DNA from: Liolophura sinensis
Taxonomy: Eukaryota; Mollusca; Polyplacophora; Chitonida; Chitonidae
Assembly (NCBI RefSeq): GCF_032854445.1
Contig: NC_088297.1
Span: 15,429,335-15,493,334 of the forward strand
Reading direction: 5' to 3'
DNA length: 64,000 nucleotides
A program made the position numbers and the translations under genes. Every line of letters begins with the position of its first letter. The first letter of the stretch is position 1. The notes under the pieces were generated by a model. It saw only the letters and a program-made list of their open reading frames with translations, was not told the DNA's origin and searched no databases. Positions 34,061 to 46,054 of this stretch are shown in pieces.

Positions 34061-34700
34061 GGAAAAAAGCACGGCGTTACGCTCTTACCAAATAAATAAG
34101 TAAATAATGCCCCCCAAAAAATCATTTATATTTGGTCTCTGTTTTACATAACACTACTTGTAATTTACCGTGTTGACGCAATACCAATATACAGATAGTG
34201 CGTCTTGAGGGATGGGATAGGAGGAATTGTCAGCTCGAGAGAAGTGATAGGAGTGAGAATATCTCCTGTCGAATGCTGAAAATTCCTGATATCCATTCCC
34301 CTTATTCACTATATGTTTTATTGTACCGGACAAAAAAAAAACAGGGTACTTGCTCAGTTGGTACAAATCGCTGATTTTGCACACCTATAGTGGAGCTAGC
34401 CATCGTCTGGTTGTTTACATTACAAATAAACAGACGTCAGAGATGAACTCAACGGGATGTAACCACAGTAGATCTAGAATAAACGCACGTGGTCGTTGGC
34501 TATTGTCTCGTTAGCACGGAACTCCACTTTGTTTTGGATTTGCTTGAGCGCATGATCGATGTGTATCGTTTTTTGCGCAATACCATATGGTCGTGTATTG
34601 ACTTGTGGAAGCATAGATATGCAATACTGGTGCACCATGACTGCAGGTAAGAGTTTGCTTGAGGGGGGCCCTAGTCCCTACGAGCACGGCCAAATAGAAC
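34061..34700. other. Intergenic, no feature recognised
   Basis: It is unique-looking sequence with no gene signal. Confidence 0.45.
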
Positions 34701-34703
34701 CAA

Positions 34704-35345
34704 CCACATCGCAAACCCAAACTCTCAAACCGTTCGAGTATCTTCTAAAACACCCACGAAACCAAATAACCATCTATCAAACCCAGTGAAAATCTGTCAA
34801 TGAATACGTCAAACCGATTGAATACCTACGAAACCTAAAAGTCATCTCTCAAACAGATGAAACACCTGACAACAGAAGGAATGTCTCCCAAACCGAAGGA
34901 AAATTCCCCCAAACTGAATAAGAATCTCTCAAACGGAATGAACATCTTTCAAACGGAAGAAGCACCTCTCAAACCAAATGAACATCCGTCAAACCGAATG
35001 AACATCTTTCAAACGGAAGGAGCATCTCTCAAACCAAATGAACATCCGTCAAACCGAATGAACATCTTTCAAACGGAAGGAGCATCTCTCAAACCAAATG
35101 AACATCCGTCAAACCAAATGAACATCTTTCAAACGGAAGGAGCATCTCTCAAACGGAAAGAAAATCTGTCAAACCAAATTAACATCCATCGCACCGATTG
35201 AACATCTCCCAAACTGGATGAACAGCTCTGAAATCGAAGGGACATAAGCCAAACCGAATGAAAACATTTCTCATCTCCTATGCCAGACACGTCTCCTCCA
35301 ATCCTATAACAAACGTTTGCCAAACCGAATAAGGTTCTGCCGAAC
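34704..35345. repeat. Tandem array, left arm of an inverted pair
   Basis: It has roughly 20-bp units such as CATCTTTCAAACGGAAGGAG and CATCTCTCAAACCAAATGAA, assembled into a clean 60-bp higher-order repeat at 34965-35150. Its motifs CAAACCGAATGA and TCTCTCAAACCAAA reappear reverse-complemented at 35788-36560. Confidence 0.9.
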
Positions 35346-35787
35346 AAAGCTCTGTGAAAGAAGCAACTTTCGCCGAACAATTTTGTCAGAGAAACAGAGG
35401 CCACTTCACTTAGGAATCGAGAACTATTTTCGCATCAAGGCATGGCGTTTCCCCTGGTACATACACCTCACAGCGCATGTGCTGTTCTCCACGCTCGCAT
35501 GACATCACTGCCACCACTAGACAGGCTTGACCCTTGGAGCCTATGCGGCGAACATCGGCTCGAATAGCCTGAGAATAATGTCCTCGCGCGGAACTGCTTA
35601 ATCAGCAGTCCTCAATAACATTGTCACAGGTGTCGATTACAATCAAACTACCTATATGTTTTGCATGCTTTAGATAATGCGTATGCATAAATACACCTAT
35701 ATAAATTTGTGTTTTCTGTCTTCACTTGCTGTCTAATCAACGTGACCTCAGTGATTTTGCCATTGCCATTGGTGGCCGTGATCACTG
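35346..35787. other. Spacer between the inverted arrays
   Basis: It is non-repetitive sequence of about 440 bp with no coding frame of note. Confidence 0.5.
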
Positions 35788-36620
35788 TTTGGGAGGTAGG
35801 CCTGCTCATTCGGTTTGGAAATGCCAGTTTGATTTCAGAGAGGCTTATTGCGTTTCGGAGATAGGCCTACTCATTCGGTTTGAAAATACCAGTTTGGTTT
35901 GAGAGAGGCTTACATATTCGGTTTGGAAATACCAGTTTGGTTTAAGACAGGCTTATTGGATTTGGGAGATAGGCCTGCTCATTCGGTTTGGAAATACCGG
36001 TTTGGTTTCCCTTTTTGAGTCGCCTAAATGCTCCCTCTATGTCTTCGGCCAAAATTACTTCTTTCATATGCACTTACATGCACATTGCTTGGGAGATGCT
36101 TGTTTCACAGACTTTTTATTTGTTTGGTTTGGGAGACGTTTATTGGGTTTGGGAAATAGGCCTACTCATTCGGTTTGGAAATGCCAGTTTGATTTGAGAG
36201 AGGCTTATTGCGTTTTGGAGATAGGCCTACTCATTCGGTTTGGAAATACCAGTTTGATGTGAGAGAGGCTTATTGGGTTTGGTAGATAGGCCTACTCATT
36301 CGGTTTGGAAATACCAGTTTGGTTTGAGAGAGGCCTACTCATTCGGTGTGGAAATACCAGTTTGGTTTGAGAGAGGCTTATTGGGTTTGGGAAATAGGCC
36401 TACTCATTCGGTTTGGAAATACCAGTTTGGTTTGAGAGAGGCGTACTCATTCGGTTTGGAGATGCCAGTTTGTTTTGAGAGAGGCTTATTGCGTTTGGTA
36501 GATAGGCGTACTCATTCGGTTTGGAGATGCCAGTTTCCGTTTGAGACATGGACTATACGGTTATAGAAAAATAGAGTTTGGCTTGTGAGATGCTTGTTCT
36601 GTTAGAAAGACGTTTATTCC
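35788..36620. repeat. Tandem array, right arm of an inverted pair
   Basis: The unit of about 65 bp includes TCATTCGGTTTGGAAATACC, AGTTTGGTTTGAGAGAGGCT and TATTGGGTTTGGGAGATAGG. A 130-bp unrelated insert interrupts it around 36005-36130. Isolated TCATTCGGT copies persist at 37189 and 37204. Confidence 0.9.
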
Positions 36621-38352
36621 GTTTCGTTGGCTGATGGCATTGTGGTTATTTCATCTGGAATTTACATTTTTGGCGATATTCACCTTCATTACATAGTTAC
36701 ATATTGGTAACATTTTGCTCCCAGAAAAACAATGTAAACGATATATACATATACCTTGCTGGTTTATAAGGAAACGAAACGCTTCTGTAAAATCAGACAT
36801 ATGTGCAAATTCACCACGAAAAAATAAACTTGTCTTCTTAAATGCTTTTGGACATGTTTGAGGTTTAAGGTCCTTCCCAAGGACGTTCATGTATGCGTAA
36901 GAAAGTCCTACTTACCCTCCGAAAATGGTCCGGAACGTCCAACTTGGTTGACGGCTGGTCTACAAATGTCTGTTTCGGCGCATTGATGCCTACGAATTTG
37001 TTTCATTGAACTTTATTCATTTCTATTCACCATGGTAATGTTTGGTTTACAATAATGCAGAAAGGGGAACATGTGATGTCAATTTTATTCTTGATAATAT
37101 CAGTTTCATACTTTGTGATGCCATTCTCAATTCGTTTTCTGAATATTAAGTACCGCGCATTATGTGCCCATATGGTTTTGTCCTTCGTCATTCGGTGTCC
37201 TCCGTCATTCGGTCTGGAAGCTCCCCGTAGTCCATGAGCATCAGAGCGTCCAGAATATCTGGCGGTCTGCTTCATGATTGCGTCAAATTCCGCTTAACCC
37301 GGGGCTAGGGGCAATATATTCACCGTGTTGAATTAGATCGCCACGTTGGATACATGAACATTTGCAACGCGCAACAGAGATACATACTTTGTTATCGACA
37401 AATGACATTCTAGCATGGTACACGGCTTTAACACTGATTTCACTTAGTCACCTAGCACATACCTTACGTCATTCAAACATCACTGAAAACTGTTGACTGC
37501 TTCTTTTTTCATTATTCCGTCCTATTTTCGTACTTCATATACTTTCTTAGTTTTTTTGTGGTTTGTGTTATACGTCGTTTTGAGAATTGACCTTACGATT
37601 ATTGACCTGGGGCCCGTTTCACAAAGCACACGTAACGTTACGTGCGCTTTGCGAAAACGGGCTCCTTGAACGTCCTTATTGGTTGACAGCTTGTATACGA
37701 ATAGATTCACAATATTCTTTCTTAGTGGATGTTTAAAATCCATCCAGAGGGACAAGGCGGTGATTAGGCATGATAGACTGAAATGGGTTTGGGAGTTCAG
37801 GCATTTGTAAGGATATTTCTCGGTAAACCATGGATTGTACAAACATGTTGAAATTTTAAATGAAGTTGTTGGAATTTCCATGGAAAGTGTCTATTTTCTG
37901 TATTTAAGGATCTGTGTTAAAATACGTGTACGTTCAGAACATTTGAATAATTACAAATTAATATGGTTATCAATTTTTAATATTTTTTTCTGGCATATGG
38001 ATATAGGCCTATGTGCATTTGGTGACTGTTTAGGACATAAGGAATTCGAAATCGATTTCTTCTCTAAACTTACGGTATATATGTATATGTAAAATATCAA
38101 ACTCTGAAGACAATAAATCAGCTGAAGGAAACATTTAATCCATCTGTACACAGACATGCCGTTTTATCTTGATGTGTATAGGAAACATTAATACAGATAT
38201 CGTTTGCAATTCATGCAAAATTGTTCATCCTGTACAAATCTGGGATTGCCGGGAGCCGTCAACATAACTATAGTTAAAGCAACCAGACTTATCCTAAACA
38301 ATTTTTAATACTCATCGTTAAGTTTTCGTTAGGACTTAAGATTTTACAATTT
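36621..38352. other. Intergenic; one hairpin
   Basis: Apart from the 51-bp hairpin at 37612-37662 nothing was recognised. The open frame at 37522-37881 (minus) runs through that hairpin and is not gene-like. Confidence 0.5.
37612..37662. mobile_element. Palindromic MITE remnant
   Basis: Arms GCCCGTTTCACAAAGCACAC and GTGCGCTTTGCGAAAACGGGC pair around TAACGTTA. Short GGGCC-GTTTCACAAAG palindromes of this sort are typical MITE ends; no target duplication was identified. Confidence 0.6.
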
Positions 38353-39066
38353 TCAAATGTAAATATTCATTGTCTGTCTGATGTCCTTTCTACACACCGG
38401 GCATTGCTTCGACGTCGACGTCAGGCGACGCGTGCAGGTCTTGCAAAACTGCGCGTGTCCACACGGCTGAAGCGCCACCTCTTTGCGGTTTTCCAGGCAA
38501 ATTATACATCTGCTGTGTTCGGATTTGGCGGGTTGGGAATCAATGTTTTGCGGAGCGTACCATAATCCGGCAAACCTAAGGAAGACTTCTTTCATCTCCG
38601 AGAGGTCATCTCTATAAATGACGCTGATGTAAGACAGGATAAAGAGGACCGCAATGAAATGTTCGGCGGTGTAGAAAATGCTGACTCTGAAAGCGTAGAG
38701 AATCGACTCCAGGGTGTAGACTGGAACTGTCTCGAGGAGAGACAAAACGTTCTCCACGGCAATCAGAAAACAGATGAGGAGGTAGACCAGAGAGTAGATC
38801 ACCCGCGAAAGGAGACGGACATACAATACCACTACAACAACAACGGAGCAGCCAAGTCGGTACACGTCATTGATGGCCTTCACGTTCTCCAGCTCGTCGT
38901 TCCGCCAGCTCGTTCGCTTCCAGGCCATGAATATCCGTTCCAAGAAGTGCAAAATGGAGAAGCGTTGTTCGGGCATTTTCTCCACTAGCCTCCGCCATGA
39001 CTTGCTGAAACCTCGTGCGATGTTCGATGACTGTAGCCTAGCTATTACGTGCCATTCACTCTCCAT
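38353..39066 (-). CDS. Membrane-anchored RING-HC E3 ubiquitin ligase, RNF26-like
   Basis: A single uninterrupted frame of 237 codons starts at ATG 39064-39066; an in-frame TGA lies 15 bp upstream of it, so this is the first possible ATG. Residues 1-68 are polar and basic. Two or three hydrophobic segments lie at about 72-102 and 123-151. The C-terminal RING is C187-x2-C190-x11-C202-x-H204-x3-C208-x2-C211-x10-C222-x2-C225, a complete C3HC4 set. The tail after the RING, QTMNIYI, resembles the hydrophobic carboxy terminus of RNF26-type ligases, which sit in the ER membrane and position endosomes and regulate STING. It is shorter than vertebrate RNF26 (about 430 residues), so orthology is not certain. 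The lack of introns fits RNF26, which is also single-exon. The specific function in this animal is inference. Confidence 0.88.
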   Translation of the reverse strand: MESEWHVIARLQSSNIARGFSKSWRRLVEKMPEQRFSILHFLERIFMAWKRTSWRNDELENVKAINDVYRLGCSVVVVVVLYVRLLSRVIYSLVYLLICFLIAVENVLSLLETVPVYTLESILYAFRVSIFYTAEHFIAVLFILSYISVIYRDDLSEMKEVFLRFAGLWYAPQNIDSQPAKSEHSRCIICLENRKEVALQPCGHAQFCKTCTRRLTSTSKQCPVCRKDIRQTMNIYI

Positions 39067-39927
39067 CCTCTTCTCCAATCACAACTTCTGTTCTTGACGA
39101 AGTCCCGAAGACGTCATAAAATCTTCAAAGAGAACGGCTAAACTGCCAGAGGTCAAAGGTCAGGGCTGTAGTGGATGTGTTTCGTGCCGCGAGGTCAACT
39201 GTGTCCACTTCTCCGGACTGATCTTGAAAATGGAATTGTTCCGGAAGTGTATAAAAGCTTGAATTTGTCGGAATCGACGGTAAACTTGCCTTCGACACTG
39301 GTTCTGAACCGCTCTTCACCAAAGACAAATGTTAGTGCTCGGGTGTATCAAACAATGCACCTTTACGGTGTAGGCTCATCAACTTGTATTTTACTCGAAA
39401 CAATGTTCTCTACTCTCTCATCGACCTATTGACATATTTCAGAACAGCATTGTCTCATTGCGTCATCGTCCTGTAAAACAAAATAAATAGATCATATAAA
39501 TGTCGTTGATGCACAAAAACATTTATTCCACTGTGTAATATCACCAACACCGCGATAAATCTCATTTGGAGAGTGAAACGGCTTTACAGATATTAGGGCC
39601 GTCCACAAGGATTCGGGTGAGTGAGGTTTGATTGATTTGTGAGGCTTCATCAACATGATGACAAAGTATGAGATGCGTCGATGGCACAAAACGAATTCAG
39701 ACAATGAAAATATGTCTTGTTCTATAAAAATCAAAAATGAATTCTGTCAGTCCATAATGGCTTTTCTCAATTCCCACATATAACGCTGTGTCATCAGACT
39801 TGAGTCACAACGGTTTGTAAAGAGAGCATTTCGATATTCAAATGTTTCACAAGCTAGTGGTCAAACATGTATTGTTTCCTATTGCGGCAATCTGATTAAT
39901 CTCATCTAGTAGCGACAAGTTCTAGGT
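39067..39927. other. Region upstream of the RING gene
   Basis: It should hold the promoter of the minus-strand gene. GACGTCAT at 39111-39118 resembles a CRE half-palindrome; no TATA box was identified with confidence. Confidence 0.35.
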
Positions 39928-40063
39928 CCACTTTCATAAAACTTAGTAAATCACTTTTTTTTTGTAACTGACGTCGCCTTAAGGTAGTATAACCTAGATA
40001 CAGTCTTTTGAAAAAAAAAGAAGTTACAGGAAATCTGACTTACGAAGTTTTGTGAAAGTTGCC
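39928..40063. mobile_element. Palindromic MITE, about 136 bp
   Basis: CCACTTTCATAAAACTTAGT at the left pairs with ACGAAGTTTTGTGAAAGTTG at the right, and GTAACTGACG/AAGTTACAGG continue the pairing inward. It is a near-complete hairpin. Confidence 0.8.
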
Positions 40064-40346
40064 ATGGTAATTATGGACAGGTAAACTGGGCTGTACACGG
40101 TGTGTGAAACCGGTCCATTTTGACAGATGGATGTTTTAGCGGTCGAAACCTTGGCATTGTAAAGACTGCTGCTTGTTTTTTCTTTGGCCTTAGAGCTACT
40201 GTTGGGATCGTGGCAACTTGTTTTCTAATCTATTACTGGTGCTTCACGAGCGGTTTCACAAACTGTAGGTAGCTTTATACCTTAGTGCTGCTTGGTCTGA
40301 CAATCAAGGACGCGTTTAGCTACCTCTACTTCTAAAAAAATTTATC

Positions 40347-40570
40347 CGTTAATTTTACCAATGTCTGTTGTCTGAGAATGATGCTAGAATGTATTCTGCT
40401 ATTGCAGCAGATTATTCTGTTAAATATATTCTATTAATTCAACATAAAGATTCTATTAGACTAAGGGGATATTATGTTGAACATGACACAGTGTTATGTT
40501 ATAATAACAGAGTACATTTTAGCATCACTCAGACAACCGACTCTCTGTTAAAATTCTCAGATTAATTTTG
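40347..40570. mobile_element. Palindromic MITE family M, copy 1
   Basis: The left TGTCTGAGAATGATGCTAGA/ATGTATTCTGCTATTGCAG pairs with the right ATAATAACAGAGTACATTTT/AGCATCACTCAGACA as inverted ends of more than 40 bp. Related copies are at 44596-44810 and 52074-52690. Confidence 0.85.
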
Positions 40571-40919
40571 TGAGTGTACGGTGTATAAAACCGGCCCTTA
40601 TAGTGTCTGTTAGTTCCGCCGATTAGGGTTGTTTTTGGACAGAAGTGGTGCGCAAACCCTGACAATTTTAGATCAGTGACGTCTAATGTATTGCAATTAG
40701 TACCACTGCATTGTTTTCTACCTAATTCTGCTTAAGCCATGTTGCTAGAGAGCGTGTAATTTAGTATTAAGCATTTATATGAACAGTTAGAATAAGACCC
40801 TAACGAGGTAAACTGATAATAGGATTTCATCGGTCAACTGTCTAATTTGCCAATTTCCACACGGTCGTCGCTGCTCCTGCTTTCATCTTGTGCTGTAAAT
40901 CTTTTATCATATATCCGCT
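40571..40919. other. Intergenic, no feature recognised
   Basis: No gene or repeat family was recognised between MITE copy 1 and the SINE at 40920. Confidence 0.45.
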
Positions 40920-41112
40920 TCTGGACCAGTAGATCCAGCATCAATCCTTGATCGAGTCACACCTAAGACTTTAAAAGAGGAAGTTGTAACTTCCTCGCTT
41001 GGCGTTCAGCATGGAGGGGATAGTGCAACGACTGGTTGATTTCTTCGTCGTCATATGACTGAAAAATTGTTGAGTACAACTTTAAACCCCAAGCACTCAC
41101 TCACTCTTTCAT
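40920..41112 (+). mobile_element. SINE family B, internally deleted
   Basis: AGTAGATCCAGCATCAATCC and the B-box-like GATCGAGTCACACC are followed by CTTCCTCGCTTGGCGTTCAG, then directly by GTCATATGACTGAAAAATTG and CACTCACTCACTC. The middle seen at 1530-1665 is missing. Confidence 0.8.
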
Positions 41113-41723
41113 CATATATATATTGCAAAGACTCTGCAGCTGCGGCTTCTGTACGTTTATCATGACACAAAGTTTGTTTACACCTGGGTTCTTGCAAAAA
41201 AATTAAGGGATAGCTAGTTAAATTTATGGTTCAGAGAGTTCCTACTTAAAATCGCTCAGAGCTATTTAAGGTGGTTATTTAATCATTGCAATTTTGTTGT
41301 CTTTAGGTCAACAGACCTAACTAATGTTAACTGAAAGTCCTTGACAAACTGCGCAAATCGCTGTTTACAATGGCTTTTGTGGAATCATATTTACTAATGG
41401 GTGGAGTGTATGGTAAATTCTACGGTAATCTTTCAAGGCTACGTGCAAATGATGTTAGGTCACAGTAATCTATTCAGGTAGGTTTGTGTTAGAGACTATA
41501 AGTGTAAATGACTTGCAGCGTAGAGAGTAAAACCAGAGTTGTGATGATTGGCTAAATGGTCACAGGTATAACCGGCGAAATACGGCCTTTTGTCATTTTA
41601 CCCCAGTTAGGGTTTTATTCTAACCGTTCATGTAAATGCTTAAAAAGTAACAAATTACATGCCCCCTAGTACAATGCTTTAAGCAGAAAAGAAAAACGCA
41701 GTGCTGTTCATTGCAATTTGTTT
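41113..41723. other. Intergenic, no feature recognised
   Basis: It is unique-looking AT-rich sequence. Confidence 0.45.
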
Positions 41724-41885
41724 GACTTATCTATTTATTTGAATGGTGTTTTCCGCCGTACTTAAGAATATTTCACTTATTCGACGGCGGCCAGTATCAT
41801 GGTGAGAGGAAACTGGGCAGATCCCGGGGGAAAACCCTCGACCATCTCCAGTTTGTTGGCAGACCGTCCCACGTTGGAGAGGAAG
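41724..41885 (-). mobile_element. SINE family A, 5'-truncated
   Basis: ATTTATTTGAATGGTGTTTT, GAATATTTCACTTATTCGAC and ATCATGGTGAGAGGAAACTG are the reverse complement of the family. A possible short duplication GCAATTT lies at 41713-41719 and 41886-41892. Confidence 0.85.
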
Positions 41886-41892
41886 GCAATTT

Positions 41893-42944
41893 ATTTTACG
41901 TTCAGCCCTTTCTGCGAAGAAGTCTTTATTCCAGCTGAATTGAACGAATATTTTGTAAAAAGTTAGAAAATCCGTTCTTGTGTACTTCTGACGCAATTTG
42001 CACACATTGTGTTGCCGCTCTCACAACGAGCACCGGTGTACATTTCCACAAAATTTGCTTTCCTATAAAAGCCAACTTAGCAGCACAGATAAAGTATAAC
42101 GGAGTGAAAACAGCATGTGGTCGACAATGAATCATTCCTGGTAATTGAAAATGTGCGCACTTTGTGTGTCACTATGGTAATGAGTACATTTCCACAAAAC
42201 TCGTTTCATCTGAAGGTTAGGTTTGACACCGGTGACAACGTATCGCAGAGACGCAAAATGGGTCCAACCAGGCAACCATGCATTCCTGGTTAAAGTGGTT
42301 TGAATCAAAGCCGTCTTCATGATTTAACGTTTATTACTCTGTAATAGATTGTGTTTTTGGAAGTTCAGCGAATGGATCGTAAACGCCTTTGAGTGGAGAA
42401 CTATGAACACAATGACTCAAACCAGAATTAACATCACCCGGGAGAACCAGGAACAGAAATGGCATAAACCAGAGTTCACATCATCCGGGAGAATGTTACA
42501 GTGATTTGGGTTGACGCACTTTCAGATTATTGTGGAACAGCGTTTATCTAGTATAAAGGTAATCATACGATATGATTGGCCTACACAAGGTGGTAGAGTT
42601 CAGTTTTCTATAATTTTGCTCGTCAAATCGATCTGCGGGAAACTAGCGATTGCGTTAACGCAACAGAGTAAAAACACAGATTGATCAAATCACAGGTGCG
42701 TGCTTCCATTTTCTGTCTATAGGCACACTCGTCGTGCAATATACGATGGCGTTGTTTTTGATAATACCAGTTGTTCGACTCCATTGAGTAAAAGAGACAG
42801 TAGAAGAGCGTCTACACCAAAACGATTTGCAATATACGGTCCAATACGATTAGTTGCACGTAAACTGGACAGGAAGATTTCAGTCAACACCAAAGTTTAT
42901 AAATGCAAAAACTGGTGTGTCAAGGATATTACATAAAACGTCTG
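41893..42944. other. Intergenic; short direct repeats
   Basis: At 42001-42320 the phrase ACA(TT)TCCACAAAA(T/C)T(T/C)G occurs twice together with CATTCCTGGT, suggesting an old local duplication of about 160 bp. Nothing coding was recognised. Confidence 0.4.
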
Positions 42945-43037
42945 CGTGGGAGGGTCTACCAGCAACCTGCGCATGGTCGTGGGTTTCCTCCGGGCAATGC
43001 CCAGTTTCCTCATACCATAATTTATGGTATGAGGAAA
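42945..43037 (+). mobile_element. SINE family A fragment ending in a palindrome
   Basis: CGTGGGAGGGTCTACCAGC, then CCTGCGCATGGTCGTGGG, then TTTCCTCATACCATAA. The last 16 bases are immediately repeated in inverse orientation, giving a perfect palindrome at 43005-43037 with a one-base centre. Confidence 0.85.
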
Positions 43038-44595
43038 TGTATGTGGTACACGAGTTCGATACTTGTTTAGTTCTTTCGTGATGAGATGACGTGCAGAATG
43101 TCACGATATGTGGAATGTGGGATGTGCCTATAACATTCCTTCTCTCTTTCCATCATCACCTTTTTTTAAAGATCTTTGGTGCATTGTATTGAACGTTGTA
43201 TTGGAAAATGGTCTTGTAATTATTGACTATTACGTCTATATTTCGACTGGTAAACGAATGTCTGTTTCGACACCTAAATACTCACCATGCAGCCGCTCAG
43301 CTGGCTGTAAGGTTGAATACTGCTGCAATGTAAATAACATATTTCAGGCTGTACCTAGACGCAAGCCTTCTTATATGTGGACATGCTGTAACATACACGT
43401 TGTTGTTGTACTGTCTCACATTTCGTGGTGCGACGGCCAACCCATGATCAAGAAATTAACTGCGTAAAGGCTAACTCTCATCTGAAGATGATAAATCAAA
43501 GTTTTGAAACCATAAACATACCTGGCTTTCTCAGTGACAATTCAGTGAGCCGATTTCGTATGAGACAGGTAGGCCTATATAATCTAAACACGAACGGCTC
43601 TTAACTGCTGTCCACTGGCTCGCCACTCTATGTTCAAGATGGATGCCAGGTAACGCCCTTACCCATTATGACGTATCTATAATAATGACGTTTCAACGTT
43701 GAAATTCGCGAGACCCTGATGAGAACATGGAGGGATTGTGACGTCATAGTAATGCAACGCAGAGAGTATGAGGTCATAATAACGCCTGAAGCTCTAGCAA
43801 CAGCCAAATAATGATTACTTGGCTTTGCTTCTTGAGGTAGGACAGGGTGAATAAGAGGGCGCTTATGATTATAATTAGAAACAAGGATTCAATCTTTGAA
43901 TATCTGTTACACTGTGTAAACGAAACGGCACTCGGGCTGCTGTATAGGTGCACAGTAAGGGCAGGTTAGCCTAGATGATGCTTGACGGTCATATAGTACG
44001 AGGTGACACGGCGCCATTTATCCCGAGCCAATCGTCGTATACAAAATATTTATGTAGGCTACTTCTGCATATTCATACCCGGAGAACATTTCCGATTTAA
44101 AATCAAAACACCAGCTTTCCATTCCACTATCATATTATAATGCTTGTTAAGCCAGCAATTGTGTAAAATATACCTTCGACCAATGCAACGTAATGAAGCT
44201 TACTGTCATGCAAGGCACAGAACCTGTAGACCTATAGTACATGTGTGTAGGCCTACATGCATCTACATGTACGCTGGCACCAAATAGTGACAATACTGGT
44301 CGTCAGGCGAGCATGATAACAGAATCGTTAAATGGATCTGTTTGGAAAACGGGTGTTTCGGCCTGGAATTTGAGGTGTGCGCTAAGAATATGTTTAATAG
44401 GCGTTGTTTGGCTCAGCTTAGGCGATGCTGTATCCAGACTGGCTCATCCAAAGCTATTTATATAGCATAAGTTTCTTTGATACGAGCATACGAGCAAACG
44501 ATAGCCAGTAAACTGACAAAGGTGAGTGGTTTTCCTCGTGAACCCCGGTGGCTTCTTTCATTCATGCTCTCAAAAAAAAAAAAATAAATAATCAA
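43038..44595. other. Intergenic, no feature recognised
   Basis: No gene-like frame was found. The frames at 43108-43467 and 44241-44465 have no family resemblance. Confidence 0.45.
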
Positions 44596-44810
44596 TAATC
44601 TGTTAAATTTAACAGAAAACCTTTTGTCTGAGTGATACGATAATGTATTTTCTTGATGCAGCACAGCATTCATTAAATATAGCACATCTATTTATATTAG
44701 GCTAATAGGATGTTAAATTTAACAGATTATTACATATAATAAAAGAATGCATTCTAGCATCACCCAGACAAAAATCTTTCTATGAAACAGATAATTTTAG
44801 GAGTGTAAAA
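44596..44810. mobile_element. Palindromic MITE family M, copy 2
   Basis: TTTTGTCTGAGTGATACGATAATGTATT at the left pairs with AATGCATTCTAGCATCACCCAGACAAAA at the right. The internal ATGTTAAATTTAACAGATT is itself palindromic. Confidence 0.8.
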
Positions 44811-45074
44811 CCGACCTCCATCGTATAACTGAAAACAATAAAACTTTTGTAAATCAGACAAATAAAATTGATGAATATCAATCTGATGCACTATACAAGA
44901 TGAAATGAACTTTAATCCAGATTAAATTTAATAAAGATCGTAAACACTAAAGTTAATAAGTTTTATTACCTGACGAATCCTTTGTTTTTAGCTATATTAA
45001 ATAGAAATATATATTTTTAGCTAAACTGTCGTTTATTGCGTTATAAAATCCTACATTACCGTTTACCGTTTAAT

Positions 45075-45420
45075 TGTGTAGCCCAATGGTTAGAGAGTCA
45101 TCCTCCACGTCGGGAGATCCGGGATCAAACCCGGATCGGGTCATACCAAAGACTTTAAAAATGTTCCATGTTGTTGCCTCGCCTGGCGCGGTGAGGTTAG
45201 AACAACAAAACGTGACTGGTTTGCTTGGTATCAGTATATGACTGGGTGGTTTGCGACAGGGTGGGACGTCATGTCTGGTGTCTTCGGTATGATACTTCAG
45301 TAAAGTACCGCCCTTTGGCGGTACGGACGCCCTGCCACAATAAAGACACAGTATATGTACACAAAGCTAATAACTCTTTGTCGCCGTACGACAAAAATAC
45401 CCCAAGCATACATACATACA
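45075..45420 (+). mobile_element. SINE family C, full length
   Basis: The tRNA-like head has an A-box region TAGCCCAATGGTTAGAGAG and a B-box region CGGGATCAAACCCGGATCG. The body is AGACTTTAAAAATGTTCC...GTGGGACGTCATGTCTGGTG, and the tail ACCCCAAGCATACATACATA. It is homologous to the inverted copy at 56961-57352. Confidence 0.85.
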
Positions 45421-46054
45421 TGTGTTTACTCTTTGAACGAATTTGTGAAGCAGCGCTTCGTGATATGCGAGTCTTAAACTGTCTATTACACAAATAATCT
45501 AACATGAAGCTGATGATTCGCTGGCATTATTAAAGCATTCATAGCCCAAAATAAAATGCAATCACCTTGATCCGCCACATTTCTTCTTAACAATTTTAAT
45601 ATTAATAGACAGGATTAGTCCCTCAAACGATAACATTGGAGTGTTTTTTATATGGTTTTATCTTGGACGGTTGCCAGATTGGAGAACAAAACATGAGACT
45701 TACCCTGATTCTTCTAATTTTTAGGACAGAAGTTTGTCACTCTCCCAGTTTTTTTTTTTGTTTTTTTGTTGTTTTTTTTTTTTTTTTGCAAAAGTAAAGA
45801 TATGAAGATGTTGGTCATTAGATTAACCTTGTGAAAATAAAGAAACTAAATATTCACGCCGCAATTACATGTATATTGGTTAAAAAGGAAGGACCAGATG
45901 TCCCAAAAATAGAAGAATTAGGGTATACCTTTCACTTCTAGAACTGAACTGATATGGGTAAGCTTTCACAGTTTCGAGAAATACATGCATGTCGCTCTGA
46001 CCAGCCTTGAGCTCGTAATTATACACTAACTGAAAATCGCTGTTACATGTACTG
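45421..46054. other. Intergenic / 3' side of the GPCR gene
   Basis: A poly-T stretch lies at 45749-45786. No polyadenylation signal was assigned with confidence on the minus strand. Confidence 0.4.

Noticed and set aside
34857-35201. 114-codon frame with regular repeats
   Set aside because: It is the tandem array read through; the 60-bp higher-order period keeps the frame open.
38659-38988. Plus-strand frame opposite the RING gene
   Set aside because: It is a shadow of the minus-strand coding sequence with no domain.
45075-45140. Candidate tRNA gene
   Set aside because: A- and B-box-like sequences are present, but the sequence continues into a SINE body with a second copy at 56961-57352 and does not close an acceptor stem.
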